From assembly GCF_035621355.1 (NCBI RefSeq), contig NZ_CP141769.1:1922001-1986000 (forward strand): a stretch of 64,000 nucleotides of DNA, in the 5' to 3' direction. The position numbers and the translations under genes were made by a program. Shown here in pieces: positions 37,101 to 45,378 of the stretch. The notes under the pieces were generated by a model. That model made no database searches. It was not told the origin of the DNA and saw only the letters and a program-made list of their open reading frames with translations. The stretch comes from Thiobacillus sp. SCUT-2 (GTDB lineage Bacteria > Pseudomonadota > Gammaproteobacteria > Burkholderiales > Thiobacillaceae). Numbering within the stretch: the first letter of the stretch is position 1; the number at the start of each line of letters is the position of its first letter.

Positions 37101-37192
37101 GGCTGTTCACCTCGACCGCGCTGACCCTGCTGTTGCTGCCGTTGATGTACGAATGGGTGGAACAACGCCGCGAACGCAAACAAGCAAAGTAA
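34106..37192 (+). CDS. czcA: CzcA-like heavy-metal RND efflux pump
   Basis: A 1028-residue RND permease with two six-helix halves and the heavy-metal-family segments (VPVDAFPDVTPVQV near the start, QPIQMRVEELISGVR in the second loop). Positions equivalent to the three CusA methionines are not all Met (for example GGIMFRVT in place of LLYMPS), so a Cu/Ag relay is not conserved and divalent-cation export is more likely. It overlaps nothing; a GC-rich hairpin follows at 37201-37224 before the PII-like gene. Confidence 0.92.
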   Translation: MLNKIVDLSLRYKVLVLVAFLLVVMLGVKAWREVPVDAFPDVTPVQVNIYTEAPGLAAEDVEKLLTFPVEGVMAGLPGVEEIRSVSLFGLSYVSVYFKDDVDIYFARRLVSEKLQEAKGRIPEGYGEPVLGANSSGLGQVFWYTVESADKKLSGMDLRTLQDWSVRLVLRTAPGVDDVTSWGGDEKQYQVLIDPRRLIKYGLTFKEVMESLTANNRQVGGQYVDLGQEQYLVRGLGLVANTQDIGSIVVAEREGTPVYVRDVAEVKEAPSLRSGAVTKDGGEVVLGMALQRIGENAKNVVDAVKEKLKTVQQALPAGVTINPIYDRTELVEKAVKTAESALVEGSILVAIILFLFLGEVRSAIVVILALPLAMLISFILMQQWGLSANLMSLAGLAVGIGMMVDGAVVMVENGFRLLSHKVGQTVNKTHVILEAAREVINPTAFAILIIIVVFLPLFSLTGLEGKLFKPMALTITFAMIGSLVLTMTLVPVLSSLILKPKEEKDTFVVRWAKQLYLPLLDWALENKRKVIGGAAALLIGTFALFPFLGKEFMPTLQEGGIMFRVTSIPSTSLDESIRISEGIETALKRFPEVKSAVAMIGRAEKGETADVNYMEILVDLKPREQWPEPISFPELTQEMQAALEKRVPTAVIAATQPIQMRVEELISGVRATLALKLYGEDLATLDRLSAELKSTLEKVPGVADLALEANKGKPQMVIKVNREAAARLGLNADDILEVVQAGIGGKAVSTLIDGVKRFDIQVWLAPDFRNSVEAIGNIPIRTRAGALVPLSAVATVELDEGYSFVRREQLQRYAVIQMDVKGRDVDSFVKEAQARIQREVKMPAGYWVEWGGAFENQQRAMAKLAVIVPLTIGLIFILLYTAFNSLTYATLIIANVPFATIGGVIGLFVTGQYLSVPSAIGFIAVFGVAMLNGIVLVSFLNDQRRQGLSIREAVKQGAALRLRPVLMTASIAIFGLVPMLLSSGVGAETQRPLATVVVGGLFTSTALTLLLLPLMYEWVEQRRERKQAK

Positions 37193-37200
37193 ACCGGAAA

Positions 37201-37224
37201 CGTGCGGCCTGAAGAGGCCGCACG
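37201..37224. repeat. GC-rich hairpin between czcA and the PII-like gene
   Basis: CGTGCGGCCT and AGGCCGCACG form a 10-bp perfect stem with a GAAG tetraloop. There is no T-tract, so it may stabilise or process the mRNA between the RND genes and the downstream genes rather than terminate. Confidence 0.6.
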
Positions 37225-37248
37225 CAATCATCAGACAGGAGAAAACGC

Positions 37249-37587
37249 ATGAAAGAAATCAAGGCCTACGTCCACAACCACCGTATCGGCGACGTGATTC
37301 GCGCCCTCAAGGACTCGGGGCTATGCAATGCGAACGCCGGTTGCCGCAATCTTACCGTCATCCCGGTGCAAAGCCTGCTGAAGGCGGTGGACGCAAGGGA
37401 GCAGCACTACTCCATCGAACTGGCCGAAGAGGTCATTTACGAATCCAAGCTGGAACTGATCTGTGAAGACCATCAGGTGGACGAACTGGTGGGCATCATC
37501 GCGCGCACCGCCCGCACTGGCCAGGCCGATCCGGGGTGGATATTCGTGATCGACGTTGTCAGGGCAATCCCTGTCGCGGCAATGTAA
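37249..37587 (+). CDS. PII-like (GlnB-fold) protein of the czc cluster
   Basis: A 112-residue protein starting MKEIKAYVHNHRIGDVIRAL, the opening strand-helix of the PII fold, and ending with the C-loop/last strand (GWIFVIDVVRAI). The T-loop region holds two Cys (LCNANAGCR) and lacks the uridylylated Tyr segment of GlnB, so it is not a nitrogen regulator. PII-like proteins near metal pumps are thought to sense metals or nucleotides. It lies between czcA and a zinc-ribbon gene. GGAG precedes the ATG. Confidence 0.82.
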   Translation: MKEIKAYVHNHRIGDVIRALKDSGLCNANAGCRNLTVIPVQSLLKAVDAREQHYSIELAEEVIYESKLELICEDHQVDELVGIIARTARTGQADPGWIFVIDVVRAIPVAAM

Positions 37588-37685
37588 TGAGCGAACCTGG
37601 TTTCCGGTCATGGCCTGTGCCCACGTCCTGAACCCGGAAAGCGATATCGAATTTCTATCTCAATCAACTAATGAAGGAGTAAATC

Positions 37686-37991
37686 ATGGGATTCCTTGAA
37701 CGCATGCTCGGTAATTTGATAGGAGGCCATCACGGCGGCTACCGGGGCGGCCATCACGGCGGTTCCAGGCATGGGGGCTTTGGGGGTGATCCAGGCTATC
37801 CGCAGGGCACAGGCCCAGGCGGCGGCAATGCGGGCAATCCCTGCCCAAAGTGCGGCAGCGCCAATGCGAACGATGCGCGCTTCTGCCGGCAATGCGGCGC
37901 TTCCCTGGCGGCCGCCGAATGTTCCGGTTGCGGCGCGGAACTCGCAGCCGATGCCAGGTTCTGCGGCCAGTGCGGCAAACTCCGGCAGTAA
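37686..37991 (+). CDS. Double zinc-ribbon protein with Gly/His-rich N-terminus
   Basis: A 101-residue protein. The first ~45 residues are Gly/His-rich (GGHHGGYRGGHHGG), and the rest holds two zinc-ribbon knuckles: CPKCGSAN...FCRQCG and CSGCGAEL...FCGQCG. Such ribbons bind Zn structurally or mediate protein contacts. The His-rich part may bind additional metal. AAGGAG stands before the ATG. It is encoded just ahead of a P1B-ATPase and could be a cytosolic accessory; the function is not known. Confidence 0.75.
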   Translation: MGFLERMLGNLIGGHHGGYRGGHHGGSRHGGFGGDPGYPQGTGPGGGNAGNPCPKCGSANANDARFCRQCGASLAAAECSGCGAELAADARFCGQCGKLRQ

Positions 37992-38040
37992 CGCAGCACA
38001 TATCCCGCTGTGGATCGTTTGATTCTTGAGGAGCGGCGAC

Positions 38041-40374
38041 ATGGCCGAAAAACTTGAACTGGAGCTGTCCCTGGTCTTGCCGGAAATTCCTGACGAGCGC
38101 GACGCCTGCGTGGGGCGGCTGACCAATTTACTGCAAGCCGAGGGCCTGGAAAAAGTACACTTGGTCCATGAAGACGGCGGCGCCCGCCTGTGCCTGCACT
38201 ACGACCCGCAGCAGTTCAGCGTGGGTCGGGTACGCGAACTGGCGCAGGCGTCCGGCGCGAAGATCAGTGACCGGTTTCGCCACGAGAGCCTGCGCATCGA
38301 CGGCATGGATTGCCCCACCTGCGCTGTCGTGATCGAGCATGCCTTGCAACGCACGGACGGCGTGCTGGAGGCTTCGGTGAGCTACGCCGCCGAACGCCTG
38401 CGGCTGGAATTCGACAGCGAGAAAATTGCGCGCCCGGCGATCGTCCGGCGCATCCAGGCGCTCGGCTATGCCGTGCTGGAGGAGACAGGCCATGAGGCCG
38501 GTTGGTTCGTCGAGCATCGCGAGCTGATCTTCAGCTGCGTAGCCGGCCTGTTGTTGCTGGCCGGCTGGCTCACGGGTCTCGCCGGTGCACCGCACACGCT
38601 CTCGCTCGGGCTGTTGCTGGGTGCCTACGCGGCGGGCGGCTTCTACACCCTGCGCGACGCCTGGCAGAGCATGAAGAGCCGCAGCTTCGATATCGACATC
38701 CTGATGATCGTCGCGGCAGCCGGAGCGGCGGCGCTCGGTGCCTGGGAAGAAGGCGCGCTGCTGCTGTTCCTGTTCAGTCTGGGGCACGCCTTGGAGCACA
38801 TGGCCATGGACCGTGCCCGCAAGGCCATCGAGGCACTGGCGAAGCTCGCGCCCAAGACCGCCATCGTGCAGCGGGACGGTGCGGAGGCCGAAGTGCGGGT
38901 CGAAGCGCTGCTGCGTGGCGACCGGGTAGTCGTCAAACCCGGGCAGCGCATTCCCGCCGACGGCCAGGTGGCCTCGGGCAACTCGGCGGTGGACCAGTCC
39001 CCGGTCACCGGCGAATCCATGCCGGTGGACAAGCAGCCGGGCGACAAGGTGTTCGCCGGCACGGTCAACGGCGAGGGTGCGCTTGTGGTCGAGGTGACCC
39101 GACTGGCGCGCGAGAGCACGCTGGCGCGCATGGTCACGATGGTGGCCGAGGCGCAGACGCAGAAATCCCCCACCCAGCGCTTCACCGACCGCTTCGAGCG
39201 CATCTTCGTGCCATTGGTGCTGGCGGGCGCCGCGCTGCTCATCGTGCTGCCGCCGCTGTTCGGCTTCCCCTTCGCCGAATCGTTTTACCGCGCCATGGCG
39301 GTGCTGGTGGCGGCGTCCCCCTGCGCGCTGGCCATCGCCACCCCGTCGGCGGTGCTGTCCGGCATCGCCCGCGCCGCGGCCGGCGGCGTGCTGATCAAGG
39401 GCGGCGCCCATCTGGAAAATCTCGGCGTGCTGACGGCCGTCGCCTTCGACAAGACCGGCACCTTGACCATCGGCAAGCCCAAGGTGACCGACGTCGTCGC
39501 CGTCAGCGGGAGCGCGGATGAATTGCTGAAAATCGCCGCCGCCGTGGAAAGCCGCAGCGCCCATCCGCTGGCGCAGGCGGTGGTGACGGAGGCGAAGCGG
39601 CGGGGTTTGAGTTGGGGCGAAGCCGGCGAGGTCGAAGCCGTGACCGGAAAAGGATTACGCGCCGAATTCGACGGAAAAAAGGTGATCGTCGGCAACGCCG
39701 GGTTGTTCGACGGAGAACCCATCCCCGGGGTGATTCTTCAGCATGTCGAACGTCTCGGCACCAAAGGCAAAACCATCATGCTAATCCAGGCCGACGGTCA
39801 GTTCCTCGGCATCGTAGCCTTGGCCGACACGCCGCGCCCAGGCGTGCGCGAGGTCCTGGCGCGCCTGCACCGGATCGGCGTCCGCAAGACCATCATGCTC
39901 ACCGGTGACAACGAAAGCGTAGGCCGGGCCATCGCCGATGCGGTGGGTCTGGACGAAGTGCACGCAGGACTGCTGCCGGAAGACAAGGTCACGGCCATGG
40001 AGGAACTCGGGCAGCGCTACGGGCGGGTAGCCATGGTCGGCGACGGGGTCAACGACGCCCCGGCCATGGCACGCGCCACGGTCGGCATCGCCATGGGCGG
40101 CGCCGGCACCGACGTGGCGCTGGAAACCGCAGACGTGGCGCTGATGGCCGACGATCTCTCCAGGCTGCCCTTCGCCGTGGCCCTGAGCCGCGCATCGCGG
40201 CGCATCATCCGGCAGAACCTGTTCGTCTCGCTGGGCGTGGTGGCGCTGCTGATTCCCGCCACCCTGTTCGGCTGGGCCGGGATTGGTTTGGCGGTACTGA
40301 TCCATGAGGGATCGACCATCGTCGTGGTGATCAATGCCTTGCGTCTGTTGGCCTACGAGGATCAGGCGGATTGA
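38041..40374 (+). CDS. P1B-4-like heavy-metal ATPase (SPC / HEGST motifs)
   Basis: A 777-residue P-type ATPase. The N-terminus has two ferredoxin-like units, the first without Cys, the second an HMA domain with GMDCPTC (C91, C94). The membrane metal site reads SPC (residues 426-428), and the last helices carry HEGST (His 755); this pair is diagnostic of the P1B-4 group (Co2+, Fe2+, sometimes Zn2+). Also TGES, DKTGT (D470), SAHP and GDGVNDAP. The ATG at 38041 follows GAGGAG; one at 38026 does not. An HMA domain is uncommon in P1B-4. It is followed by a convergent iron-uptake operon. Confidence 0.9.
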   Translation: MAEKLELELSLVLPEIPDERDACVGRLTNLLQAEGLEKVHLVHEDGGARLCLHYDPQQFSVGRVRELAQASGAKISDRFRHESLRIDGMDCPTCAVVIEHALQRTDGVLEASVSYAAERLRLEFDSEKIARPAIVRRIQALGYAVLEETGHEAGWFVEHRELIFSCVAGLLLLAGWLTGLAGAPHTLSLGLLLGAYAAGGFYTLRDAWQSMKSRSFDIDILMIVAAAGAAALGAWEEGALLLFLFSLGHALEHMAMDRARKAIEALAKLAPKTAIVQRDGAEAEVRVEALLRGDRVVVKPGQRIPADGQVASGNSAVDQSPVTGESMPVDKQPGDKVFAGTVNGEGALVVEVTRLARESTLARMVTMVAEAQTQKSPTQRFTDRFERIFVPLVLAGAALLIVLPPLFGFPFAESFYRAMAVLVAASPCALAIATPSAVLSGIARAAAGGVLIKGGAHLENLGVLTAVAFDKTGTLTIGKPKVTDVVAVSGSADELLKIAAAVESRSAHPLAQAVVTEAKRRGLSWGEAGEVEAVTGKGLRAEFDGKKVIVGNAGLFDGEPIPGVILQHVERLGTKGKTIMLIQADGQFLGIVALADTPRPGVREVLARLHRIGVRKTIMLTGDNESVGRAIADAVGLDEVHAGLLPEDKVTAMEELGQRYGRVAMVGDGVNDAPAMARATVGIAMGGAGTDVALETADVALMADDLSRLPFAVALSRASRRIIRQNLFVSLGVVALLIPATLFGWAGIGLAVLIHEGSTIVVVINALRLLAYEDQAD

Positions 40375-40395
40375 TTCGTTGATGCCCGTCGGCGA

Positions 40396-41799
40396 TCACC
40401 AGACGAAAAACTGCGTGCTCCAAGCGGCAAGCGGAAAAGCTGCGGCCACCAATATTCCCAACGCGCCCGCGGCGCCGTTACGCTTCGCCAGACGCCATGC
40501 AAGATTCGCACTCCAGATGGCGGAGAGCACCAGCAGCGCCATACGCGCGTCATTGGCCCAAGGCAGGATCACCCTTTCGCCAGCCAGCTGGGAGGTTGTA
40601 AGCTGGCTCAAGCCCACGAAAACGCTCGTCCCGGCGAACGGGATGAGTGCATGGGCTAGCCGCTGCCAAGGCACTCCAGTCAGCATGCCGGCCAGCTTGA
40701 GCCAGCCCCACACCCAGCCGCCGACGACGAGCGTTTCGGCGGCGATGTAGGCGAGCAGGATGCCGCCGTCCAGCCAGGTGAAGACGTCGTTCGCCTCCGG
40801 GTAGTAGGTGAACAGCCACCAGTGTCCTGCCTCGTTGAGCGGCCACCAGACCTCGTGGTCTACCAGCCACCCTGCCGCAGCCTGTTTCGCGGCCACCAGC
40901 CAGGGAGAAGCGCTCCACTGGAAGGCTCCGAGCGCCACGCCCAGCATGCCGAAGACCAGCAAGCGCGCAGGCCAATCGTTCATCTCCCTGGCCTTGTTTC
41001 CGGGGACGCTGGGATGGCCGAGTATTTCGGCATTGGGCGAACGCAGGGCGAGTTGCACCGCGTTCCGTTCCCCGGCGCAGCGGCCGCACGCATGGCAGGC
41101 CGAGGCGCTTTCCATGCGCCGGATGTTGATCAGCGGGGCGCAGTTGATAACATGCTGGCGGCTGGTGCGATGGCCGGCAGGCGCCGCGTCCCAGGCGGAT
41201 TGATCGACCTTGAAGTGGACGGGTGCGATCTTCGCCAACAGGCCGAACACGCCGGAAACGGGGCACAGATGCTTGCACCAGACCCGTTTCTCGCGTCCCC
41301 AGATCAGCCCCACGGCAATGGCCGCGATGGTCGAGCCGCCCAGGATAAGCAGGGCGGGCTTCGGGTATTCGTAAACGCTGGTCATCTGCCCGAACACGGT
41401 GGTCATGACGAAGGCCACGAACGGCCACCCTCCCCACTTCATCCAGCGCGGGATGCCGCGCCCCAGGCCGAACCGGGAAACCCACTCGGTAAGCGCACCC
41501 TCCGGGCACAACACTCCGCACCACACCCGGCCCAGTGCCATGATGGAAAGAATGACGAAGGGCCACCAGATGCCCCAGAACGCGAACTGCGCGAAGCGGG
41601 TCAGGTTGTTCCAGATATGGGCCTGGTCCGGCGGCAGGGGCAGAAAAGCCGGCACGGCCACCAGCATGAGATAGCCCAGCACCACGAGCCATTGCGCAAC
41701 GATGATGGCGTTGCGGTAGCGTCGCATGGCGAGCCCCAGACGGGCGAGCCGGCCGGTGCCGGGGCCAGAGGCCGCGATTTGCCCTGTCGCTGCATTCAT
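40396..41799 (-). CDS. ftrD: FtrD-like polyferredoxin membrane protein
   Basis: A 467-residue membrane protein with several helices and three Cys-rich sites: CGVLCPEG and CKHLCPVSG (NapH/RdxA-like [4Fe-4S] helix pairs) and CHACGRC. FtrD is the electron-transfer subunit of the FtrABCD ferrous-iron uptake system and is thought to accept electrons released when Fe2+ is oxidised at the permease. The ATG at 41799 overlaps the ftrC stop (ATGA), which is the reason for choosing it; earlier in-frame residues belong to another frame of ftrC. Confidence 0.85.
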   Translation of the reverse strand: MNAATGQIAASGPGTGRLARLGLAMRRYRNAIIVAQWLVVLGYLMLVAVPAFLPLPPDQAHIWNNLTRFAQFAFWGIWWPFVILSIMALGRVWCGVLCPEGALTEWVSRFGLGRGIPRWMKWGGWPFVAFVMTTVFGQMTSVYEYPKPALLILGGSTIAAIAVGLIWGREKRVWCKHLCPVSGVFGLLAKIAPVHFKVDQSAWDAAPAGHRTSRQHVINCAPLINIRRMESASACHACGRCAGERNAVQLALRSPNAEILGHPSVPGNKAREMNDWPARLLVFGMLGVALGAFQWSASPWLVAAKQAAAGWLVDHEVWWPLNEAGHWWLFTYYPEANDVFTWLDGGILLAYIAAETLVVGGWVWGWLKLAGMLTGVPWQRLAHALIPFAGTSVFVGLSQLTTSQLAGERVILPWANDARMALLVLSAIWSANLAWRLAKRNGAAGALGILVAAAFPLAAWSTQFFVW

Positions 41800-42611
41800 G
41801 CCTTGCGCCTCATCGGTTTCAATTTGAGTAGCACGCCAAGGGCAAGTGCCCAGTAGACCGCGAGCAATGCGTAGGCCATGCCCGATGGCGCCGCCCGGTA
41901 ACCGGTGAAGGCGGCCACGAGCCCGCCTGCCCGGGTACTGTCGTCCAGCAGGAATGCCGTGTTCCACAGCGGATCTGCCAGCGGCGGCAGCGCTTCCAGC
42001 CCGACGAGTTTTTCCGCACCGTCCACCAGCAGCGCCCCGCCAAGCAGCAGGAGCATCACTTCCGTGACGCGGAAAAAGGCGCGCCACGAAACAAACCGGC
42101 TGCCGCGGGAAAGCAGCCAATAGGCAGCCAAGGCGAGCAGGAAACCGGTCGCGCTACCCAGGGCAATGTCGGCATTCGCGCTGCCCTTGACCGCGCCGTA
42201 GAGGAACACCACCGTCTCCGCGCCTTCGCGTCCCACCGCCACCGCAGCCAGGACCGCAATGCCCAGCCAGTTGGCCCGATCGGCGGCACTTTCCATGCCG
42301 GCTTCCAGTTCCTTTTTCAGACCGGCGCCGTGGCGGCGCATCCACCAGACCATCTGGAAAATTAGGCCACAGGCGACGAGCGGCATGACAGCCTGAAACC
42401 ATTCGAGCGCATTTGCCGACACCCACGACTGGATGTCCATGATCGTTACGGCTAGGAACAGGGCAAGCCCCAGGCCTGCCGCGATTCCGCCCCACAGCCA
42501 GGGAAAGCCGGCGCGGGCGTCGGGACGGGCGCTGAGCCATCCGTGCAGAATGCCGATCACCAGCATCGCTTCGATGGTTTCCCGCCAGACGATGAAAAGC
42601 GCATTACCCAT
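41796..42611 (-). CDS. ftrC: FtrC, FTR1-family iron permease
   Basis: A 271-residue protein with seven predicted helices and two REXXE-type motifs: RETIEA at residues 10-15 and REGAE in the middle. These Glu residues carry iron in the FTR1/EfeU family. The permease imports iron across the inner membrane with FtrA (periplasmic binding), FtrB (cupredoxin) and FtrD. It is translationally coupled to ftrD. Confidence 0.92.
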   Translation of the reverse strand: MGNALFIVWRETIEAMLVIGILHGWLSARPDARAGFPWLWGGIAAGLGLALFLAVTIMDIQSWVSANALEWFQAVMPLVACGLIFQMVWWMRRHGAGLKKELEAGMESAADRANWLGIAVLAAVAVGREGAETVVFLYGAVKGSANADIALGSATGFLLALAAYWLLSRGSRFVSWRAFFRVTEVMLLLLGGALLVDGAEKLVGLEALPPLADPLWNTAFLLDDSTRAGGLVAAFTGYRAAPSGMAYALLAVYWALALGVLLKLKPMRRKA

Positions 42612-42623
42612 ATGCCACTCCTT

Positions 42624-42992
42624 TTATTTCACGACGATGCGGCTACGTCCGGTGTCGGGATGGAATTCGTCAAAAAAGTCATACTCGCCGGGCTTCAACG
42701 GGGCGATCACCACAAAGGATTCGGCGCCAGGCGCGAGTACCTTCTCTTTCCTCAGTTGCAGGCTCTCGAACTCGATCGCGTCGCGTCCTTCATTGCGCAC
42801 CACAATCTTGAAGCGCACCCCGGCAGGCACGTTAAGGATGTTGGGGATCAGCCGCCCGTTCTTGGCCACCACGGTATAGGCGGGCAATTCCGCCGCGCCC
42901 GCTTGCGCAGGTGCGAGCAGAAAAACCGCCGCCGCGAGGGCGGCGGAAACGAGGCCAACGAACGCAGAAAAACGCAATGTCATGCTGTTCAC
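42624..42992 (-). CDS. ftrB: FtrB-like cupredoxin-domain protein
   Basis: A 122-residue secreted protein with signal peptide (about 1-34) and a cupredoxin beta-sandwich (ILNVPAGVRFKIVVRN... GEYDFFDEFHPDTG). The His in the last segment is a possible copper ligand; the usual Cys ligand is replaced, as in EfeO/FtrB N-domain-like cupredoxins. It probably oxidises Fe2+ for the FtrC permease. The alternative start is the Met at residue 4. It lies 12 bases from ftrC and 9 from the porin gene. Confidence 0.85.
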   Translation of the reverse strand: MNSMTLRFSAFVGLVSAALAAAVFLLAPAQAGAAELPAYTVVAKNGRLIPNILNVPAGVRFKIVVRNEGRDAIEFESLQLRKEKVLAPGAESFVVIAPLKPGEYDFFDEFHPDTGRSRIVVK

Positions 42993-43001
42993 GTGATGCC
43001 C

Positions 43002-44561
43002 TTAATATGAAAGTTGAGCACGCAATCCCAGCACCATGGCGTTGCTGGCGGCCGGGTTGGCGCCCATTCTCCAAACGTACTGAAAATCGGGGGAAAGCTC
43101 GAACTGGTTAGTGATGTGGTAGCGATAGTAGATTTCAGCCACCCTTTCCGCGCCGCTGGGGGTGAAGTTGATATTGTCGGTGAAGGTGGAGGCATCGGCC
43201 GGGTTATCGTTGCCAAGCAGATCCCGGGTGCCGCCGGCAGCATGGTAATCGTCGCTCGCCTGCAGCCAGCCAGCGGCCACCCCGATGGCGTCGGCGCCCC
43301 GATCCCAGTAGGAACCGTTGAACTCGGCTCCCAAGGTGAGGGCGCGGTCGAAGGGCACCTTGCCCTTGGCCATCTGGCCGTAACGTCCGAACAGGGTCAC
43401 GCCGTCGCCCAAACGCTGGTCGGCGGAAATGCCCCAGCCGCCTTGCGATGCGGTGGAGCCGTCTAGCTCCGTGCCCTGCCCCTGTTGCCAGGCATACAGG
43501 CGGTAGTTGCCGGTCAGGCCGTCGAAGAACCTGAGCGAGGTCTCCGCCTGGGCCATGATCAGCGGGGATGAAAAGAAACGCTGGTAATTGGCGCCCACGC
43601 CGGTGCCGAACACGCCAAGGGACACGCGCCAGGTTTGGGGCTTGCGGGTCTCGTTCAGATAAGAAGCCACGAAGCCCGGCTGGAAGCCGTTGGCATCCAC
43701 GCCGACCTGTCTGCCCGCGTCCAGCAGCGGGTTGTGCACGAAAATGGAATTCAGGAACTGGCGGCTTTCGTCGTTGGCACCGGCATTCCGGTCGAAGAAG
43801 CCGAAGATATCCATCTTGCCGAAGGTGAGCTCAAGGGTTTCGCGGGAGCGCGGCTTGAAGCCGCCAAAAGGCAGCGGGATAGCGGCCTGGTACCAGGCCT
43901 GGCCGAGAATCGCCACGGAGTCGTCCGGGCTGGCGCCGCTGGCGCGGAATGCCACGGCATTGGGCGCGCTGGCAAAGGCGCCCAGGTTGGCGAAGGGGCT
44001 ATTGAGACCCAGCCCTTGGCCCATGCGGAAATGGGCGAATATCTTTTGATCCACGTTGCCGAAGGGCTCCAGCGGCAGTTCGGCGGTGACATCGGCACGA
44101 TAGTTGAGCTGGCTGTTGCCGTCAGCGGTACCCTTGGGCAGGCCGGATGGCATCTGCGCCACGGTGGTCAGGCTCGCCCCGACTTTCAGCCCTTCCAGGC
44201 CTTCGGTTCGCTTGACCGCTTTCCTGGTTTCCAGCACGTCCTTCTCCGCCGCCTTCAGACGCGAGGTCAGATCGGGTTCATACTGGCTGATCTCGTCGCT
44301 ATCCAGCGCCTTGTTCACTTGTTCCTGGGCCTGTTCCAGGGATTGCACACGCTTCTCGATGTCGGCTGGCACCTTGGCAGCGTGGTCGGCCTGGATTTGC
44401 TTCTCCAGTTCGGCATTGCGTTTTTCGAGATTATCCAGGCGCTCGTTGAGCTTCTGGATAAGCTTCGTCAAGTCGGCCTCCGAAGAGGCGGCATGGGCCG
44501 GCAGCGCGGCAAACAGCGCAGCGGCGAGCGCCAAAGGTTTCATGGCAAAAGAATGCGACAC
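43002..44561 (-). CDS. OprB-like porin with coiled-coil N-terminus
   Basis: A 519-residue outer-membrane protein: signal peptide (about 1-24), a coiled coil (about 30-110, heptad-like LTKLIQKLNERLDNLEKR) and a C-terminal beta-barrel ending in a typical aromatic-ended strand (LRAQLSY). It resembles carbohydrate-porin (OprB/S-layer-homology) proteins. The position between ftrA and ftrB implies that it passes iron or an iron chelate through the outer membrane. The substrate cannot be read from sequence. Confidence 0.82.
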   Translation of the reverse strand: MSHSFAMKPLALAAALFAALPAHAASSEADLTKLIQKLNERLDNLEKRNAELEKQIQADHAAKVPADIEKRVQSLEQAQEQVNKALDSDEISQYEPDLTSRLKAAEKDVLETRKAVKRTEGLEGLKVGASLTTVAQMPSGLPKGTADGNSQLNYRADVTAELPLEPFGNVDQKIFAHFRMGQGLGLNSPFANLGAFASAPNAVAFRASGASPDDSVAILGQAWYQAAIPLPFGGFKPRSRETLELTFGKMDIFGFFDRNAGANDESRQFLNSIFVHNPLLDAGRQVGVDANGFQPGFVASYLNETRKPQTWRVSLGVFGTGVGANYQRFFSSPLIMAQAETSLRFFDGLTGNYRLYAWQQGQGTELDGSTASQGGWGISADQRLGDGVTLFGRYGQMAKGKVPFDRALTLGAEFNGSYWDRGADAIGVAAGWLQASDDYHAAGGTRDLLGNDNPADASTFTDNINFTPSGAERVAEIYYRYHITNQFELSPDFQYVWRMGANPAASNAMVLGLRAQLSY

Positions 44562-44563
44562 GC

Positions 44564-45109
44564 TTAGTACCCGCCCTTCTTGCCGATGCCGACATAGGTG
44601 AAGTCGTACTCCACCTCGAAGGGCCTGAACCAGGGGCGCACGCCAGTAAGGCGGTCGATGTGGCGACCGAAATGCGAACCGGCAGAAGGCGGATAGATGG
44701 TGTACTTGACATGATATTTGCCCGGCCCCATGAGCTTCACGTTGTCGCCGTAATGCGGGCCGTCGTTGGCCACCATGGGCATGAAATCGCCGCTGATTTT
44801 TTCGTTACCGCCCTGCTTGGTGACTTCGTACTTGACCGTCAAATAGGGCATCCATGCACCTTCGTCAAAGCCGTTGGGGTTGTTGGCCAGGGCATGGATG
44901 TCAGCTTCCAGGTGCACGTCGGAATCCTTGGCCGGGCGCATCATGCCTTCCGGTTCCATTTCGACTGGTTGCAGATAGACGGCGCCGAGTTCCATTCCAT
45001 TGCGCTGCTGAGGCGTGCCGATCGGGTATTCCACGGCCAGGGCGGTCGCCGGGAGGATGGCCGTCAATGCAGCCAGAGCAATGGGGGCAACGAGGTTACG
45101 AAAATGCAT
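44564..45109 (-). CDS. ftrA: FtrA, P19/Tp34-family periplasmic iron-binding protein
   Basis: A 181-residue protein with signal peptide (about 1-25) and the P19 (Tp34) fold. Metal-site residues are visible: EMEPEGMMR with Glu and Met, HLEADIHA with two His, and the later GPHYGDN His. Homologues bind Cu together with Fe and feed the FtrC permease. It lies two bases before the porin gene, within the hemP-ftr operon. Confidence 0.9.
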   Translation of the reverse strand: MHFRNLVAPIALAALTAILPATALAVEYPIGTPQQRNGMELGAVYLQPVEMEPEGMMRPAKDSDVHLEADIHALANNPNGFDEGAWMPYLTVKYEVTKQGGNEKISGDFMPMVANDGPHYGDNVKLMGPGKYHVKYTIYPPSAGSHFGRHIDRLTGVRPWFRPFEVEYDFTYVGIGKKGGY

Positions 45110-45189
45110 GGGGTTTCTCCCTATTCCAAGGTTCAGTAAACGTTGGCTTGCTACAGGGGTAAGAGAAACCCGTTGGCTGGCTGATCGGA

Positions 45190-45372
45190 TTATTTCGTCA
45201 GAATTAGTTTGCCGTGGCGTGTGATCCTTAGGACATAGCGCTCGTTGTCATGCTCGATCACCAATGCGCGCGATCCCTGGAACAACATCTCCGAAGAGAT
45301 GGACTCCGGCTGTCGGTCCGCCTTGCTTTGGCTAGATTCTGGCGCGCTTTGTGTGATGCGACTATTCTGCAT
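45190..45372 (-). CDS. hemP: HemP-like small iron-regulated protein
   Basis: A 60-residue protein whose C-terminal ~37 residues match HemP (ISSEMLFQG... YVLRITRHGKLILTK). HemP is a small regulator or adaptor of haem and iron acquisition in proteobacteria, usually Fur-controlled. It is the first gene of the minus-strand operon leading into ftrA. The start at 45372 lies only 6 bases after a predicted -10 element, so translation may be leaderless. Frames upstream run through the promoter and are not coding. Confidence 0.85.
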   Translation of the reverse strand: MQNSRITQSAPESSQSKADRQPESISSEMLFQGSRALVIEHDNERYVLRITRHGKLILTK

Positions 45373-45378
45373 CAGTAA

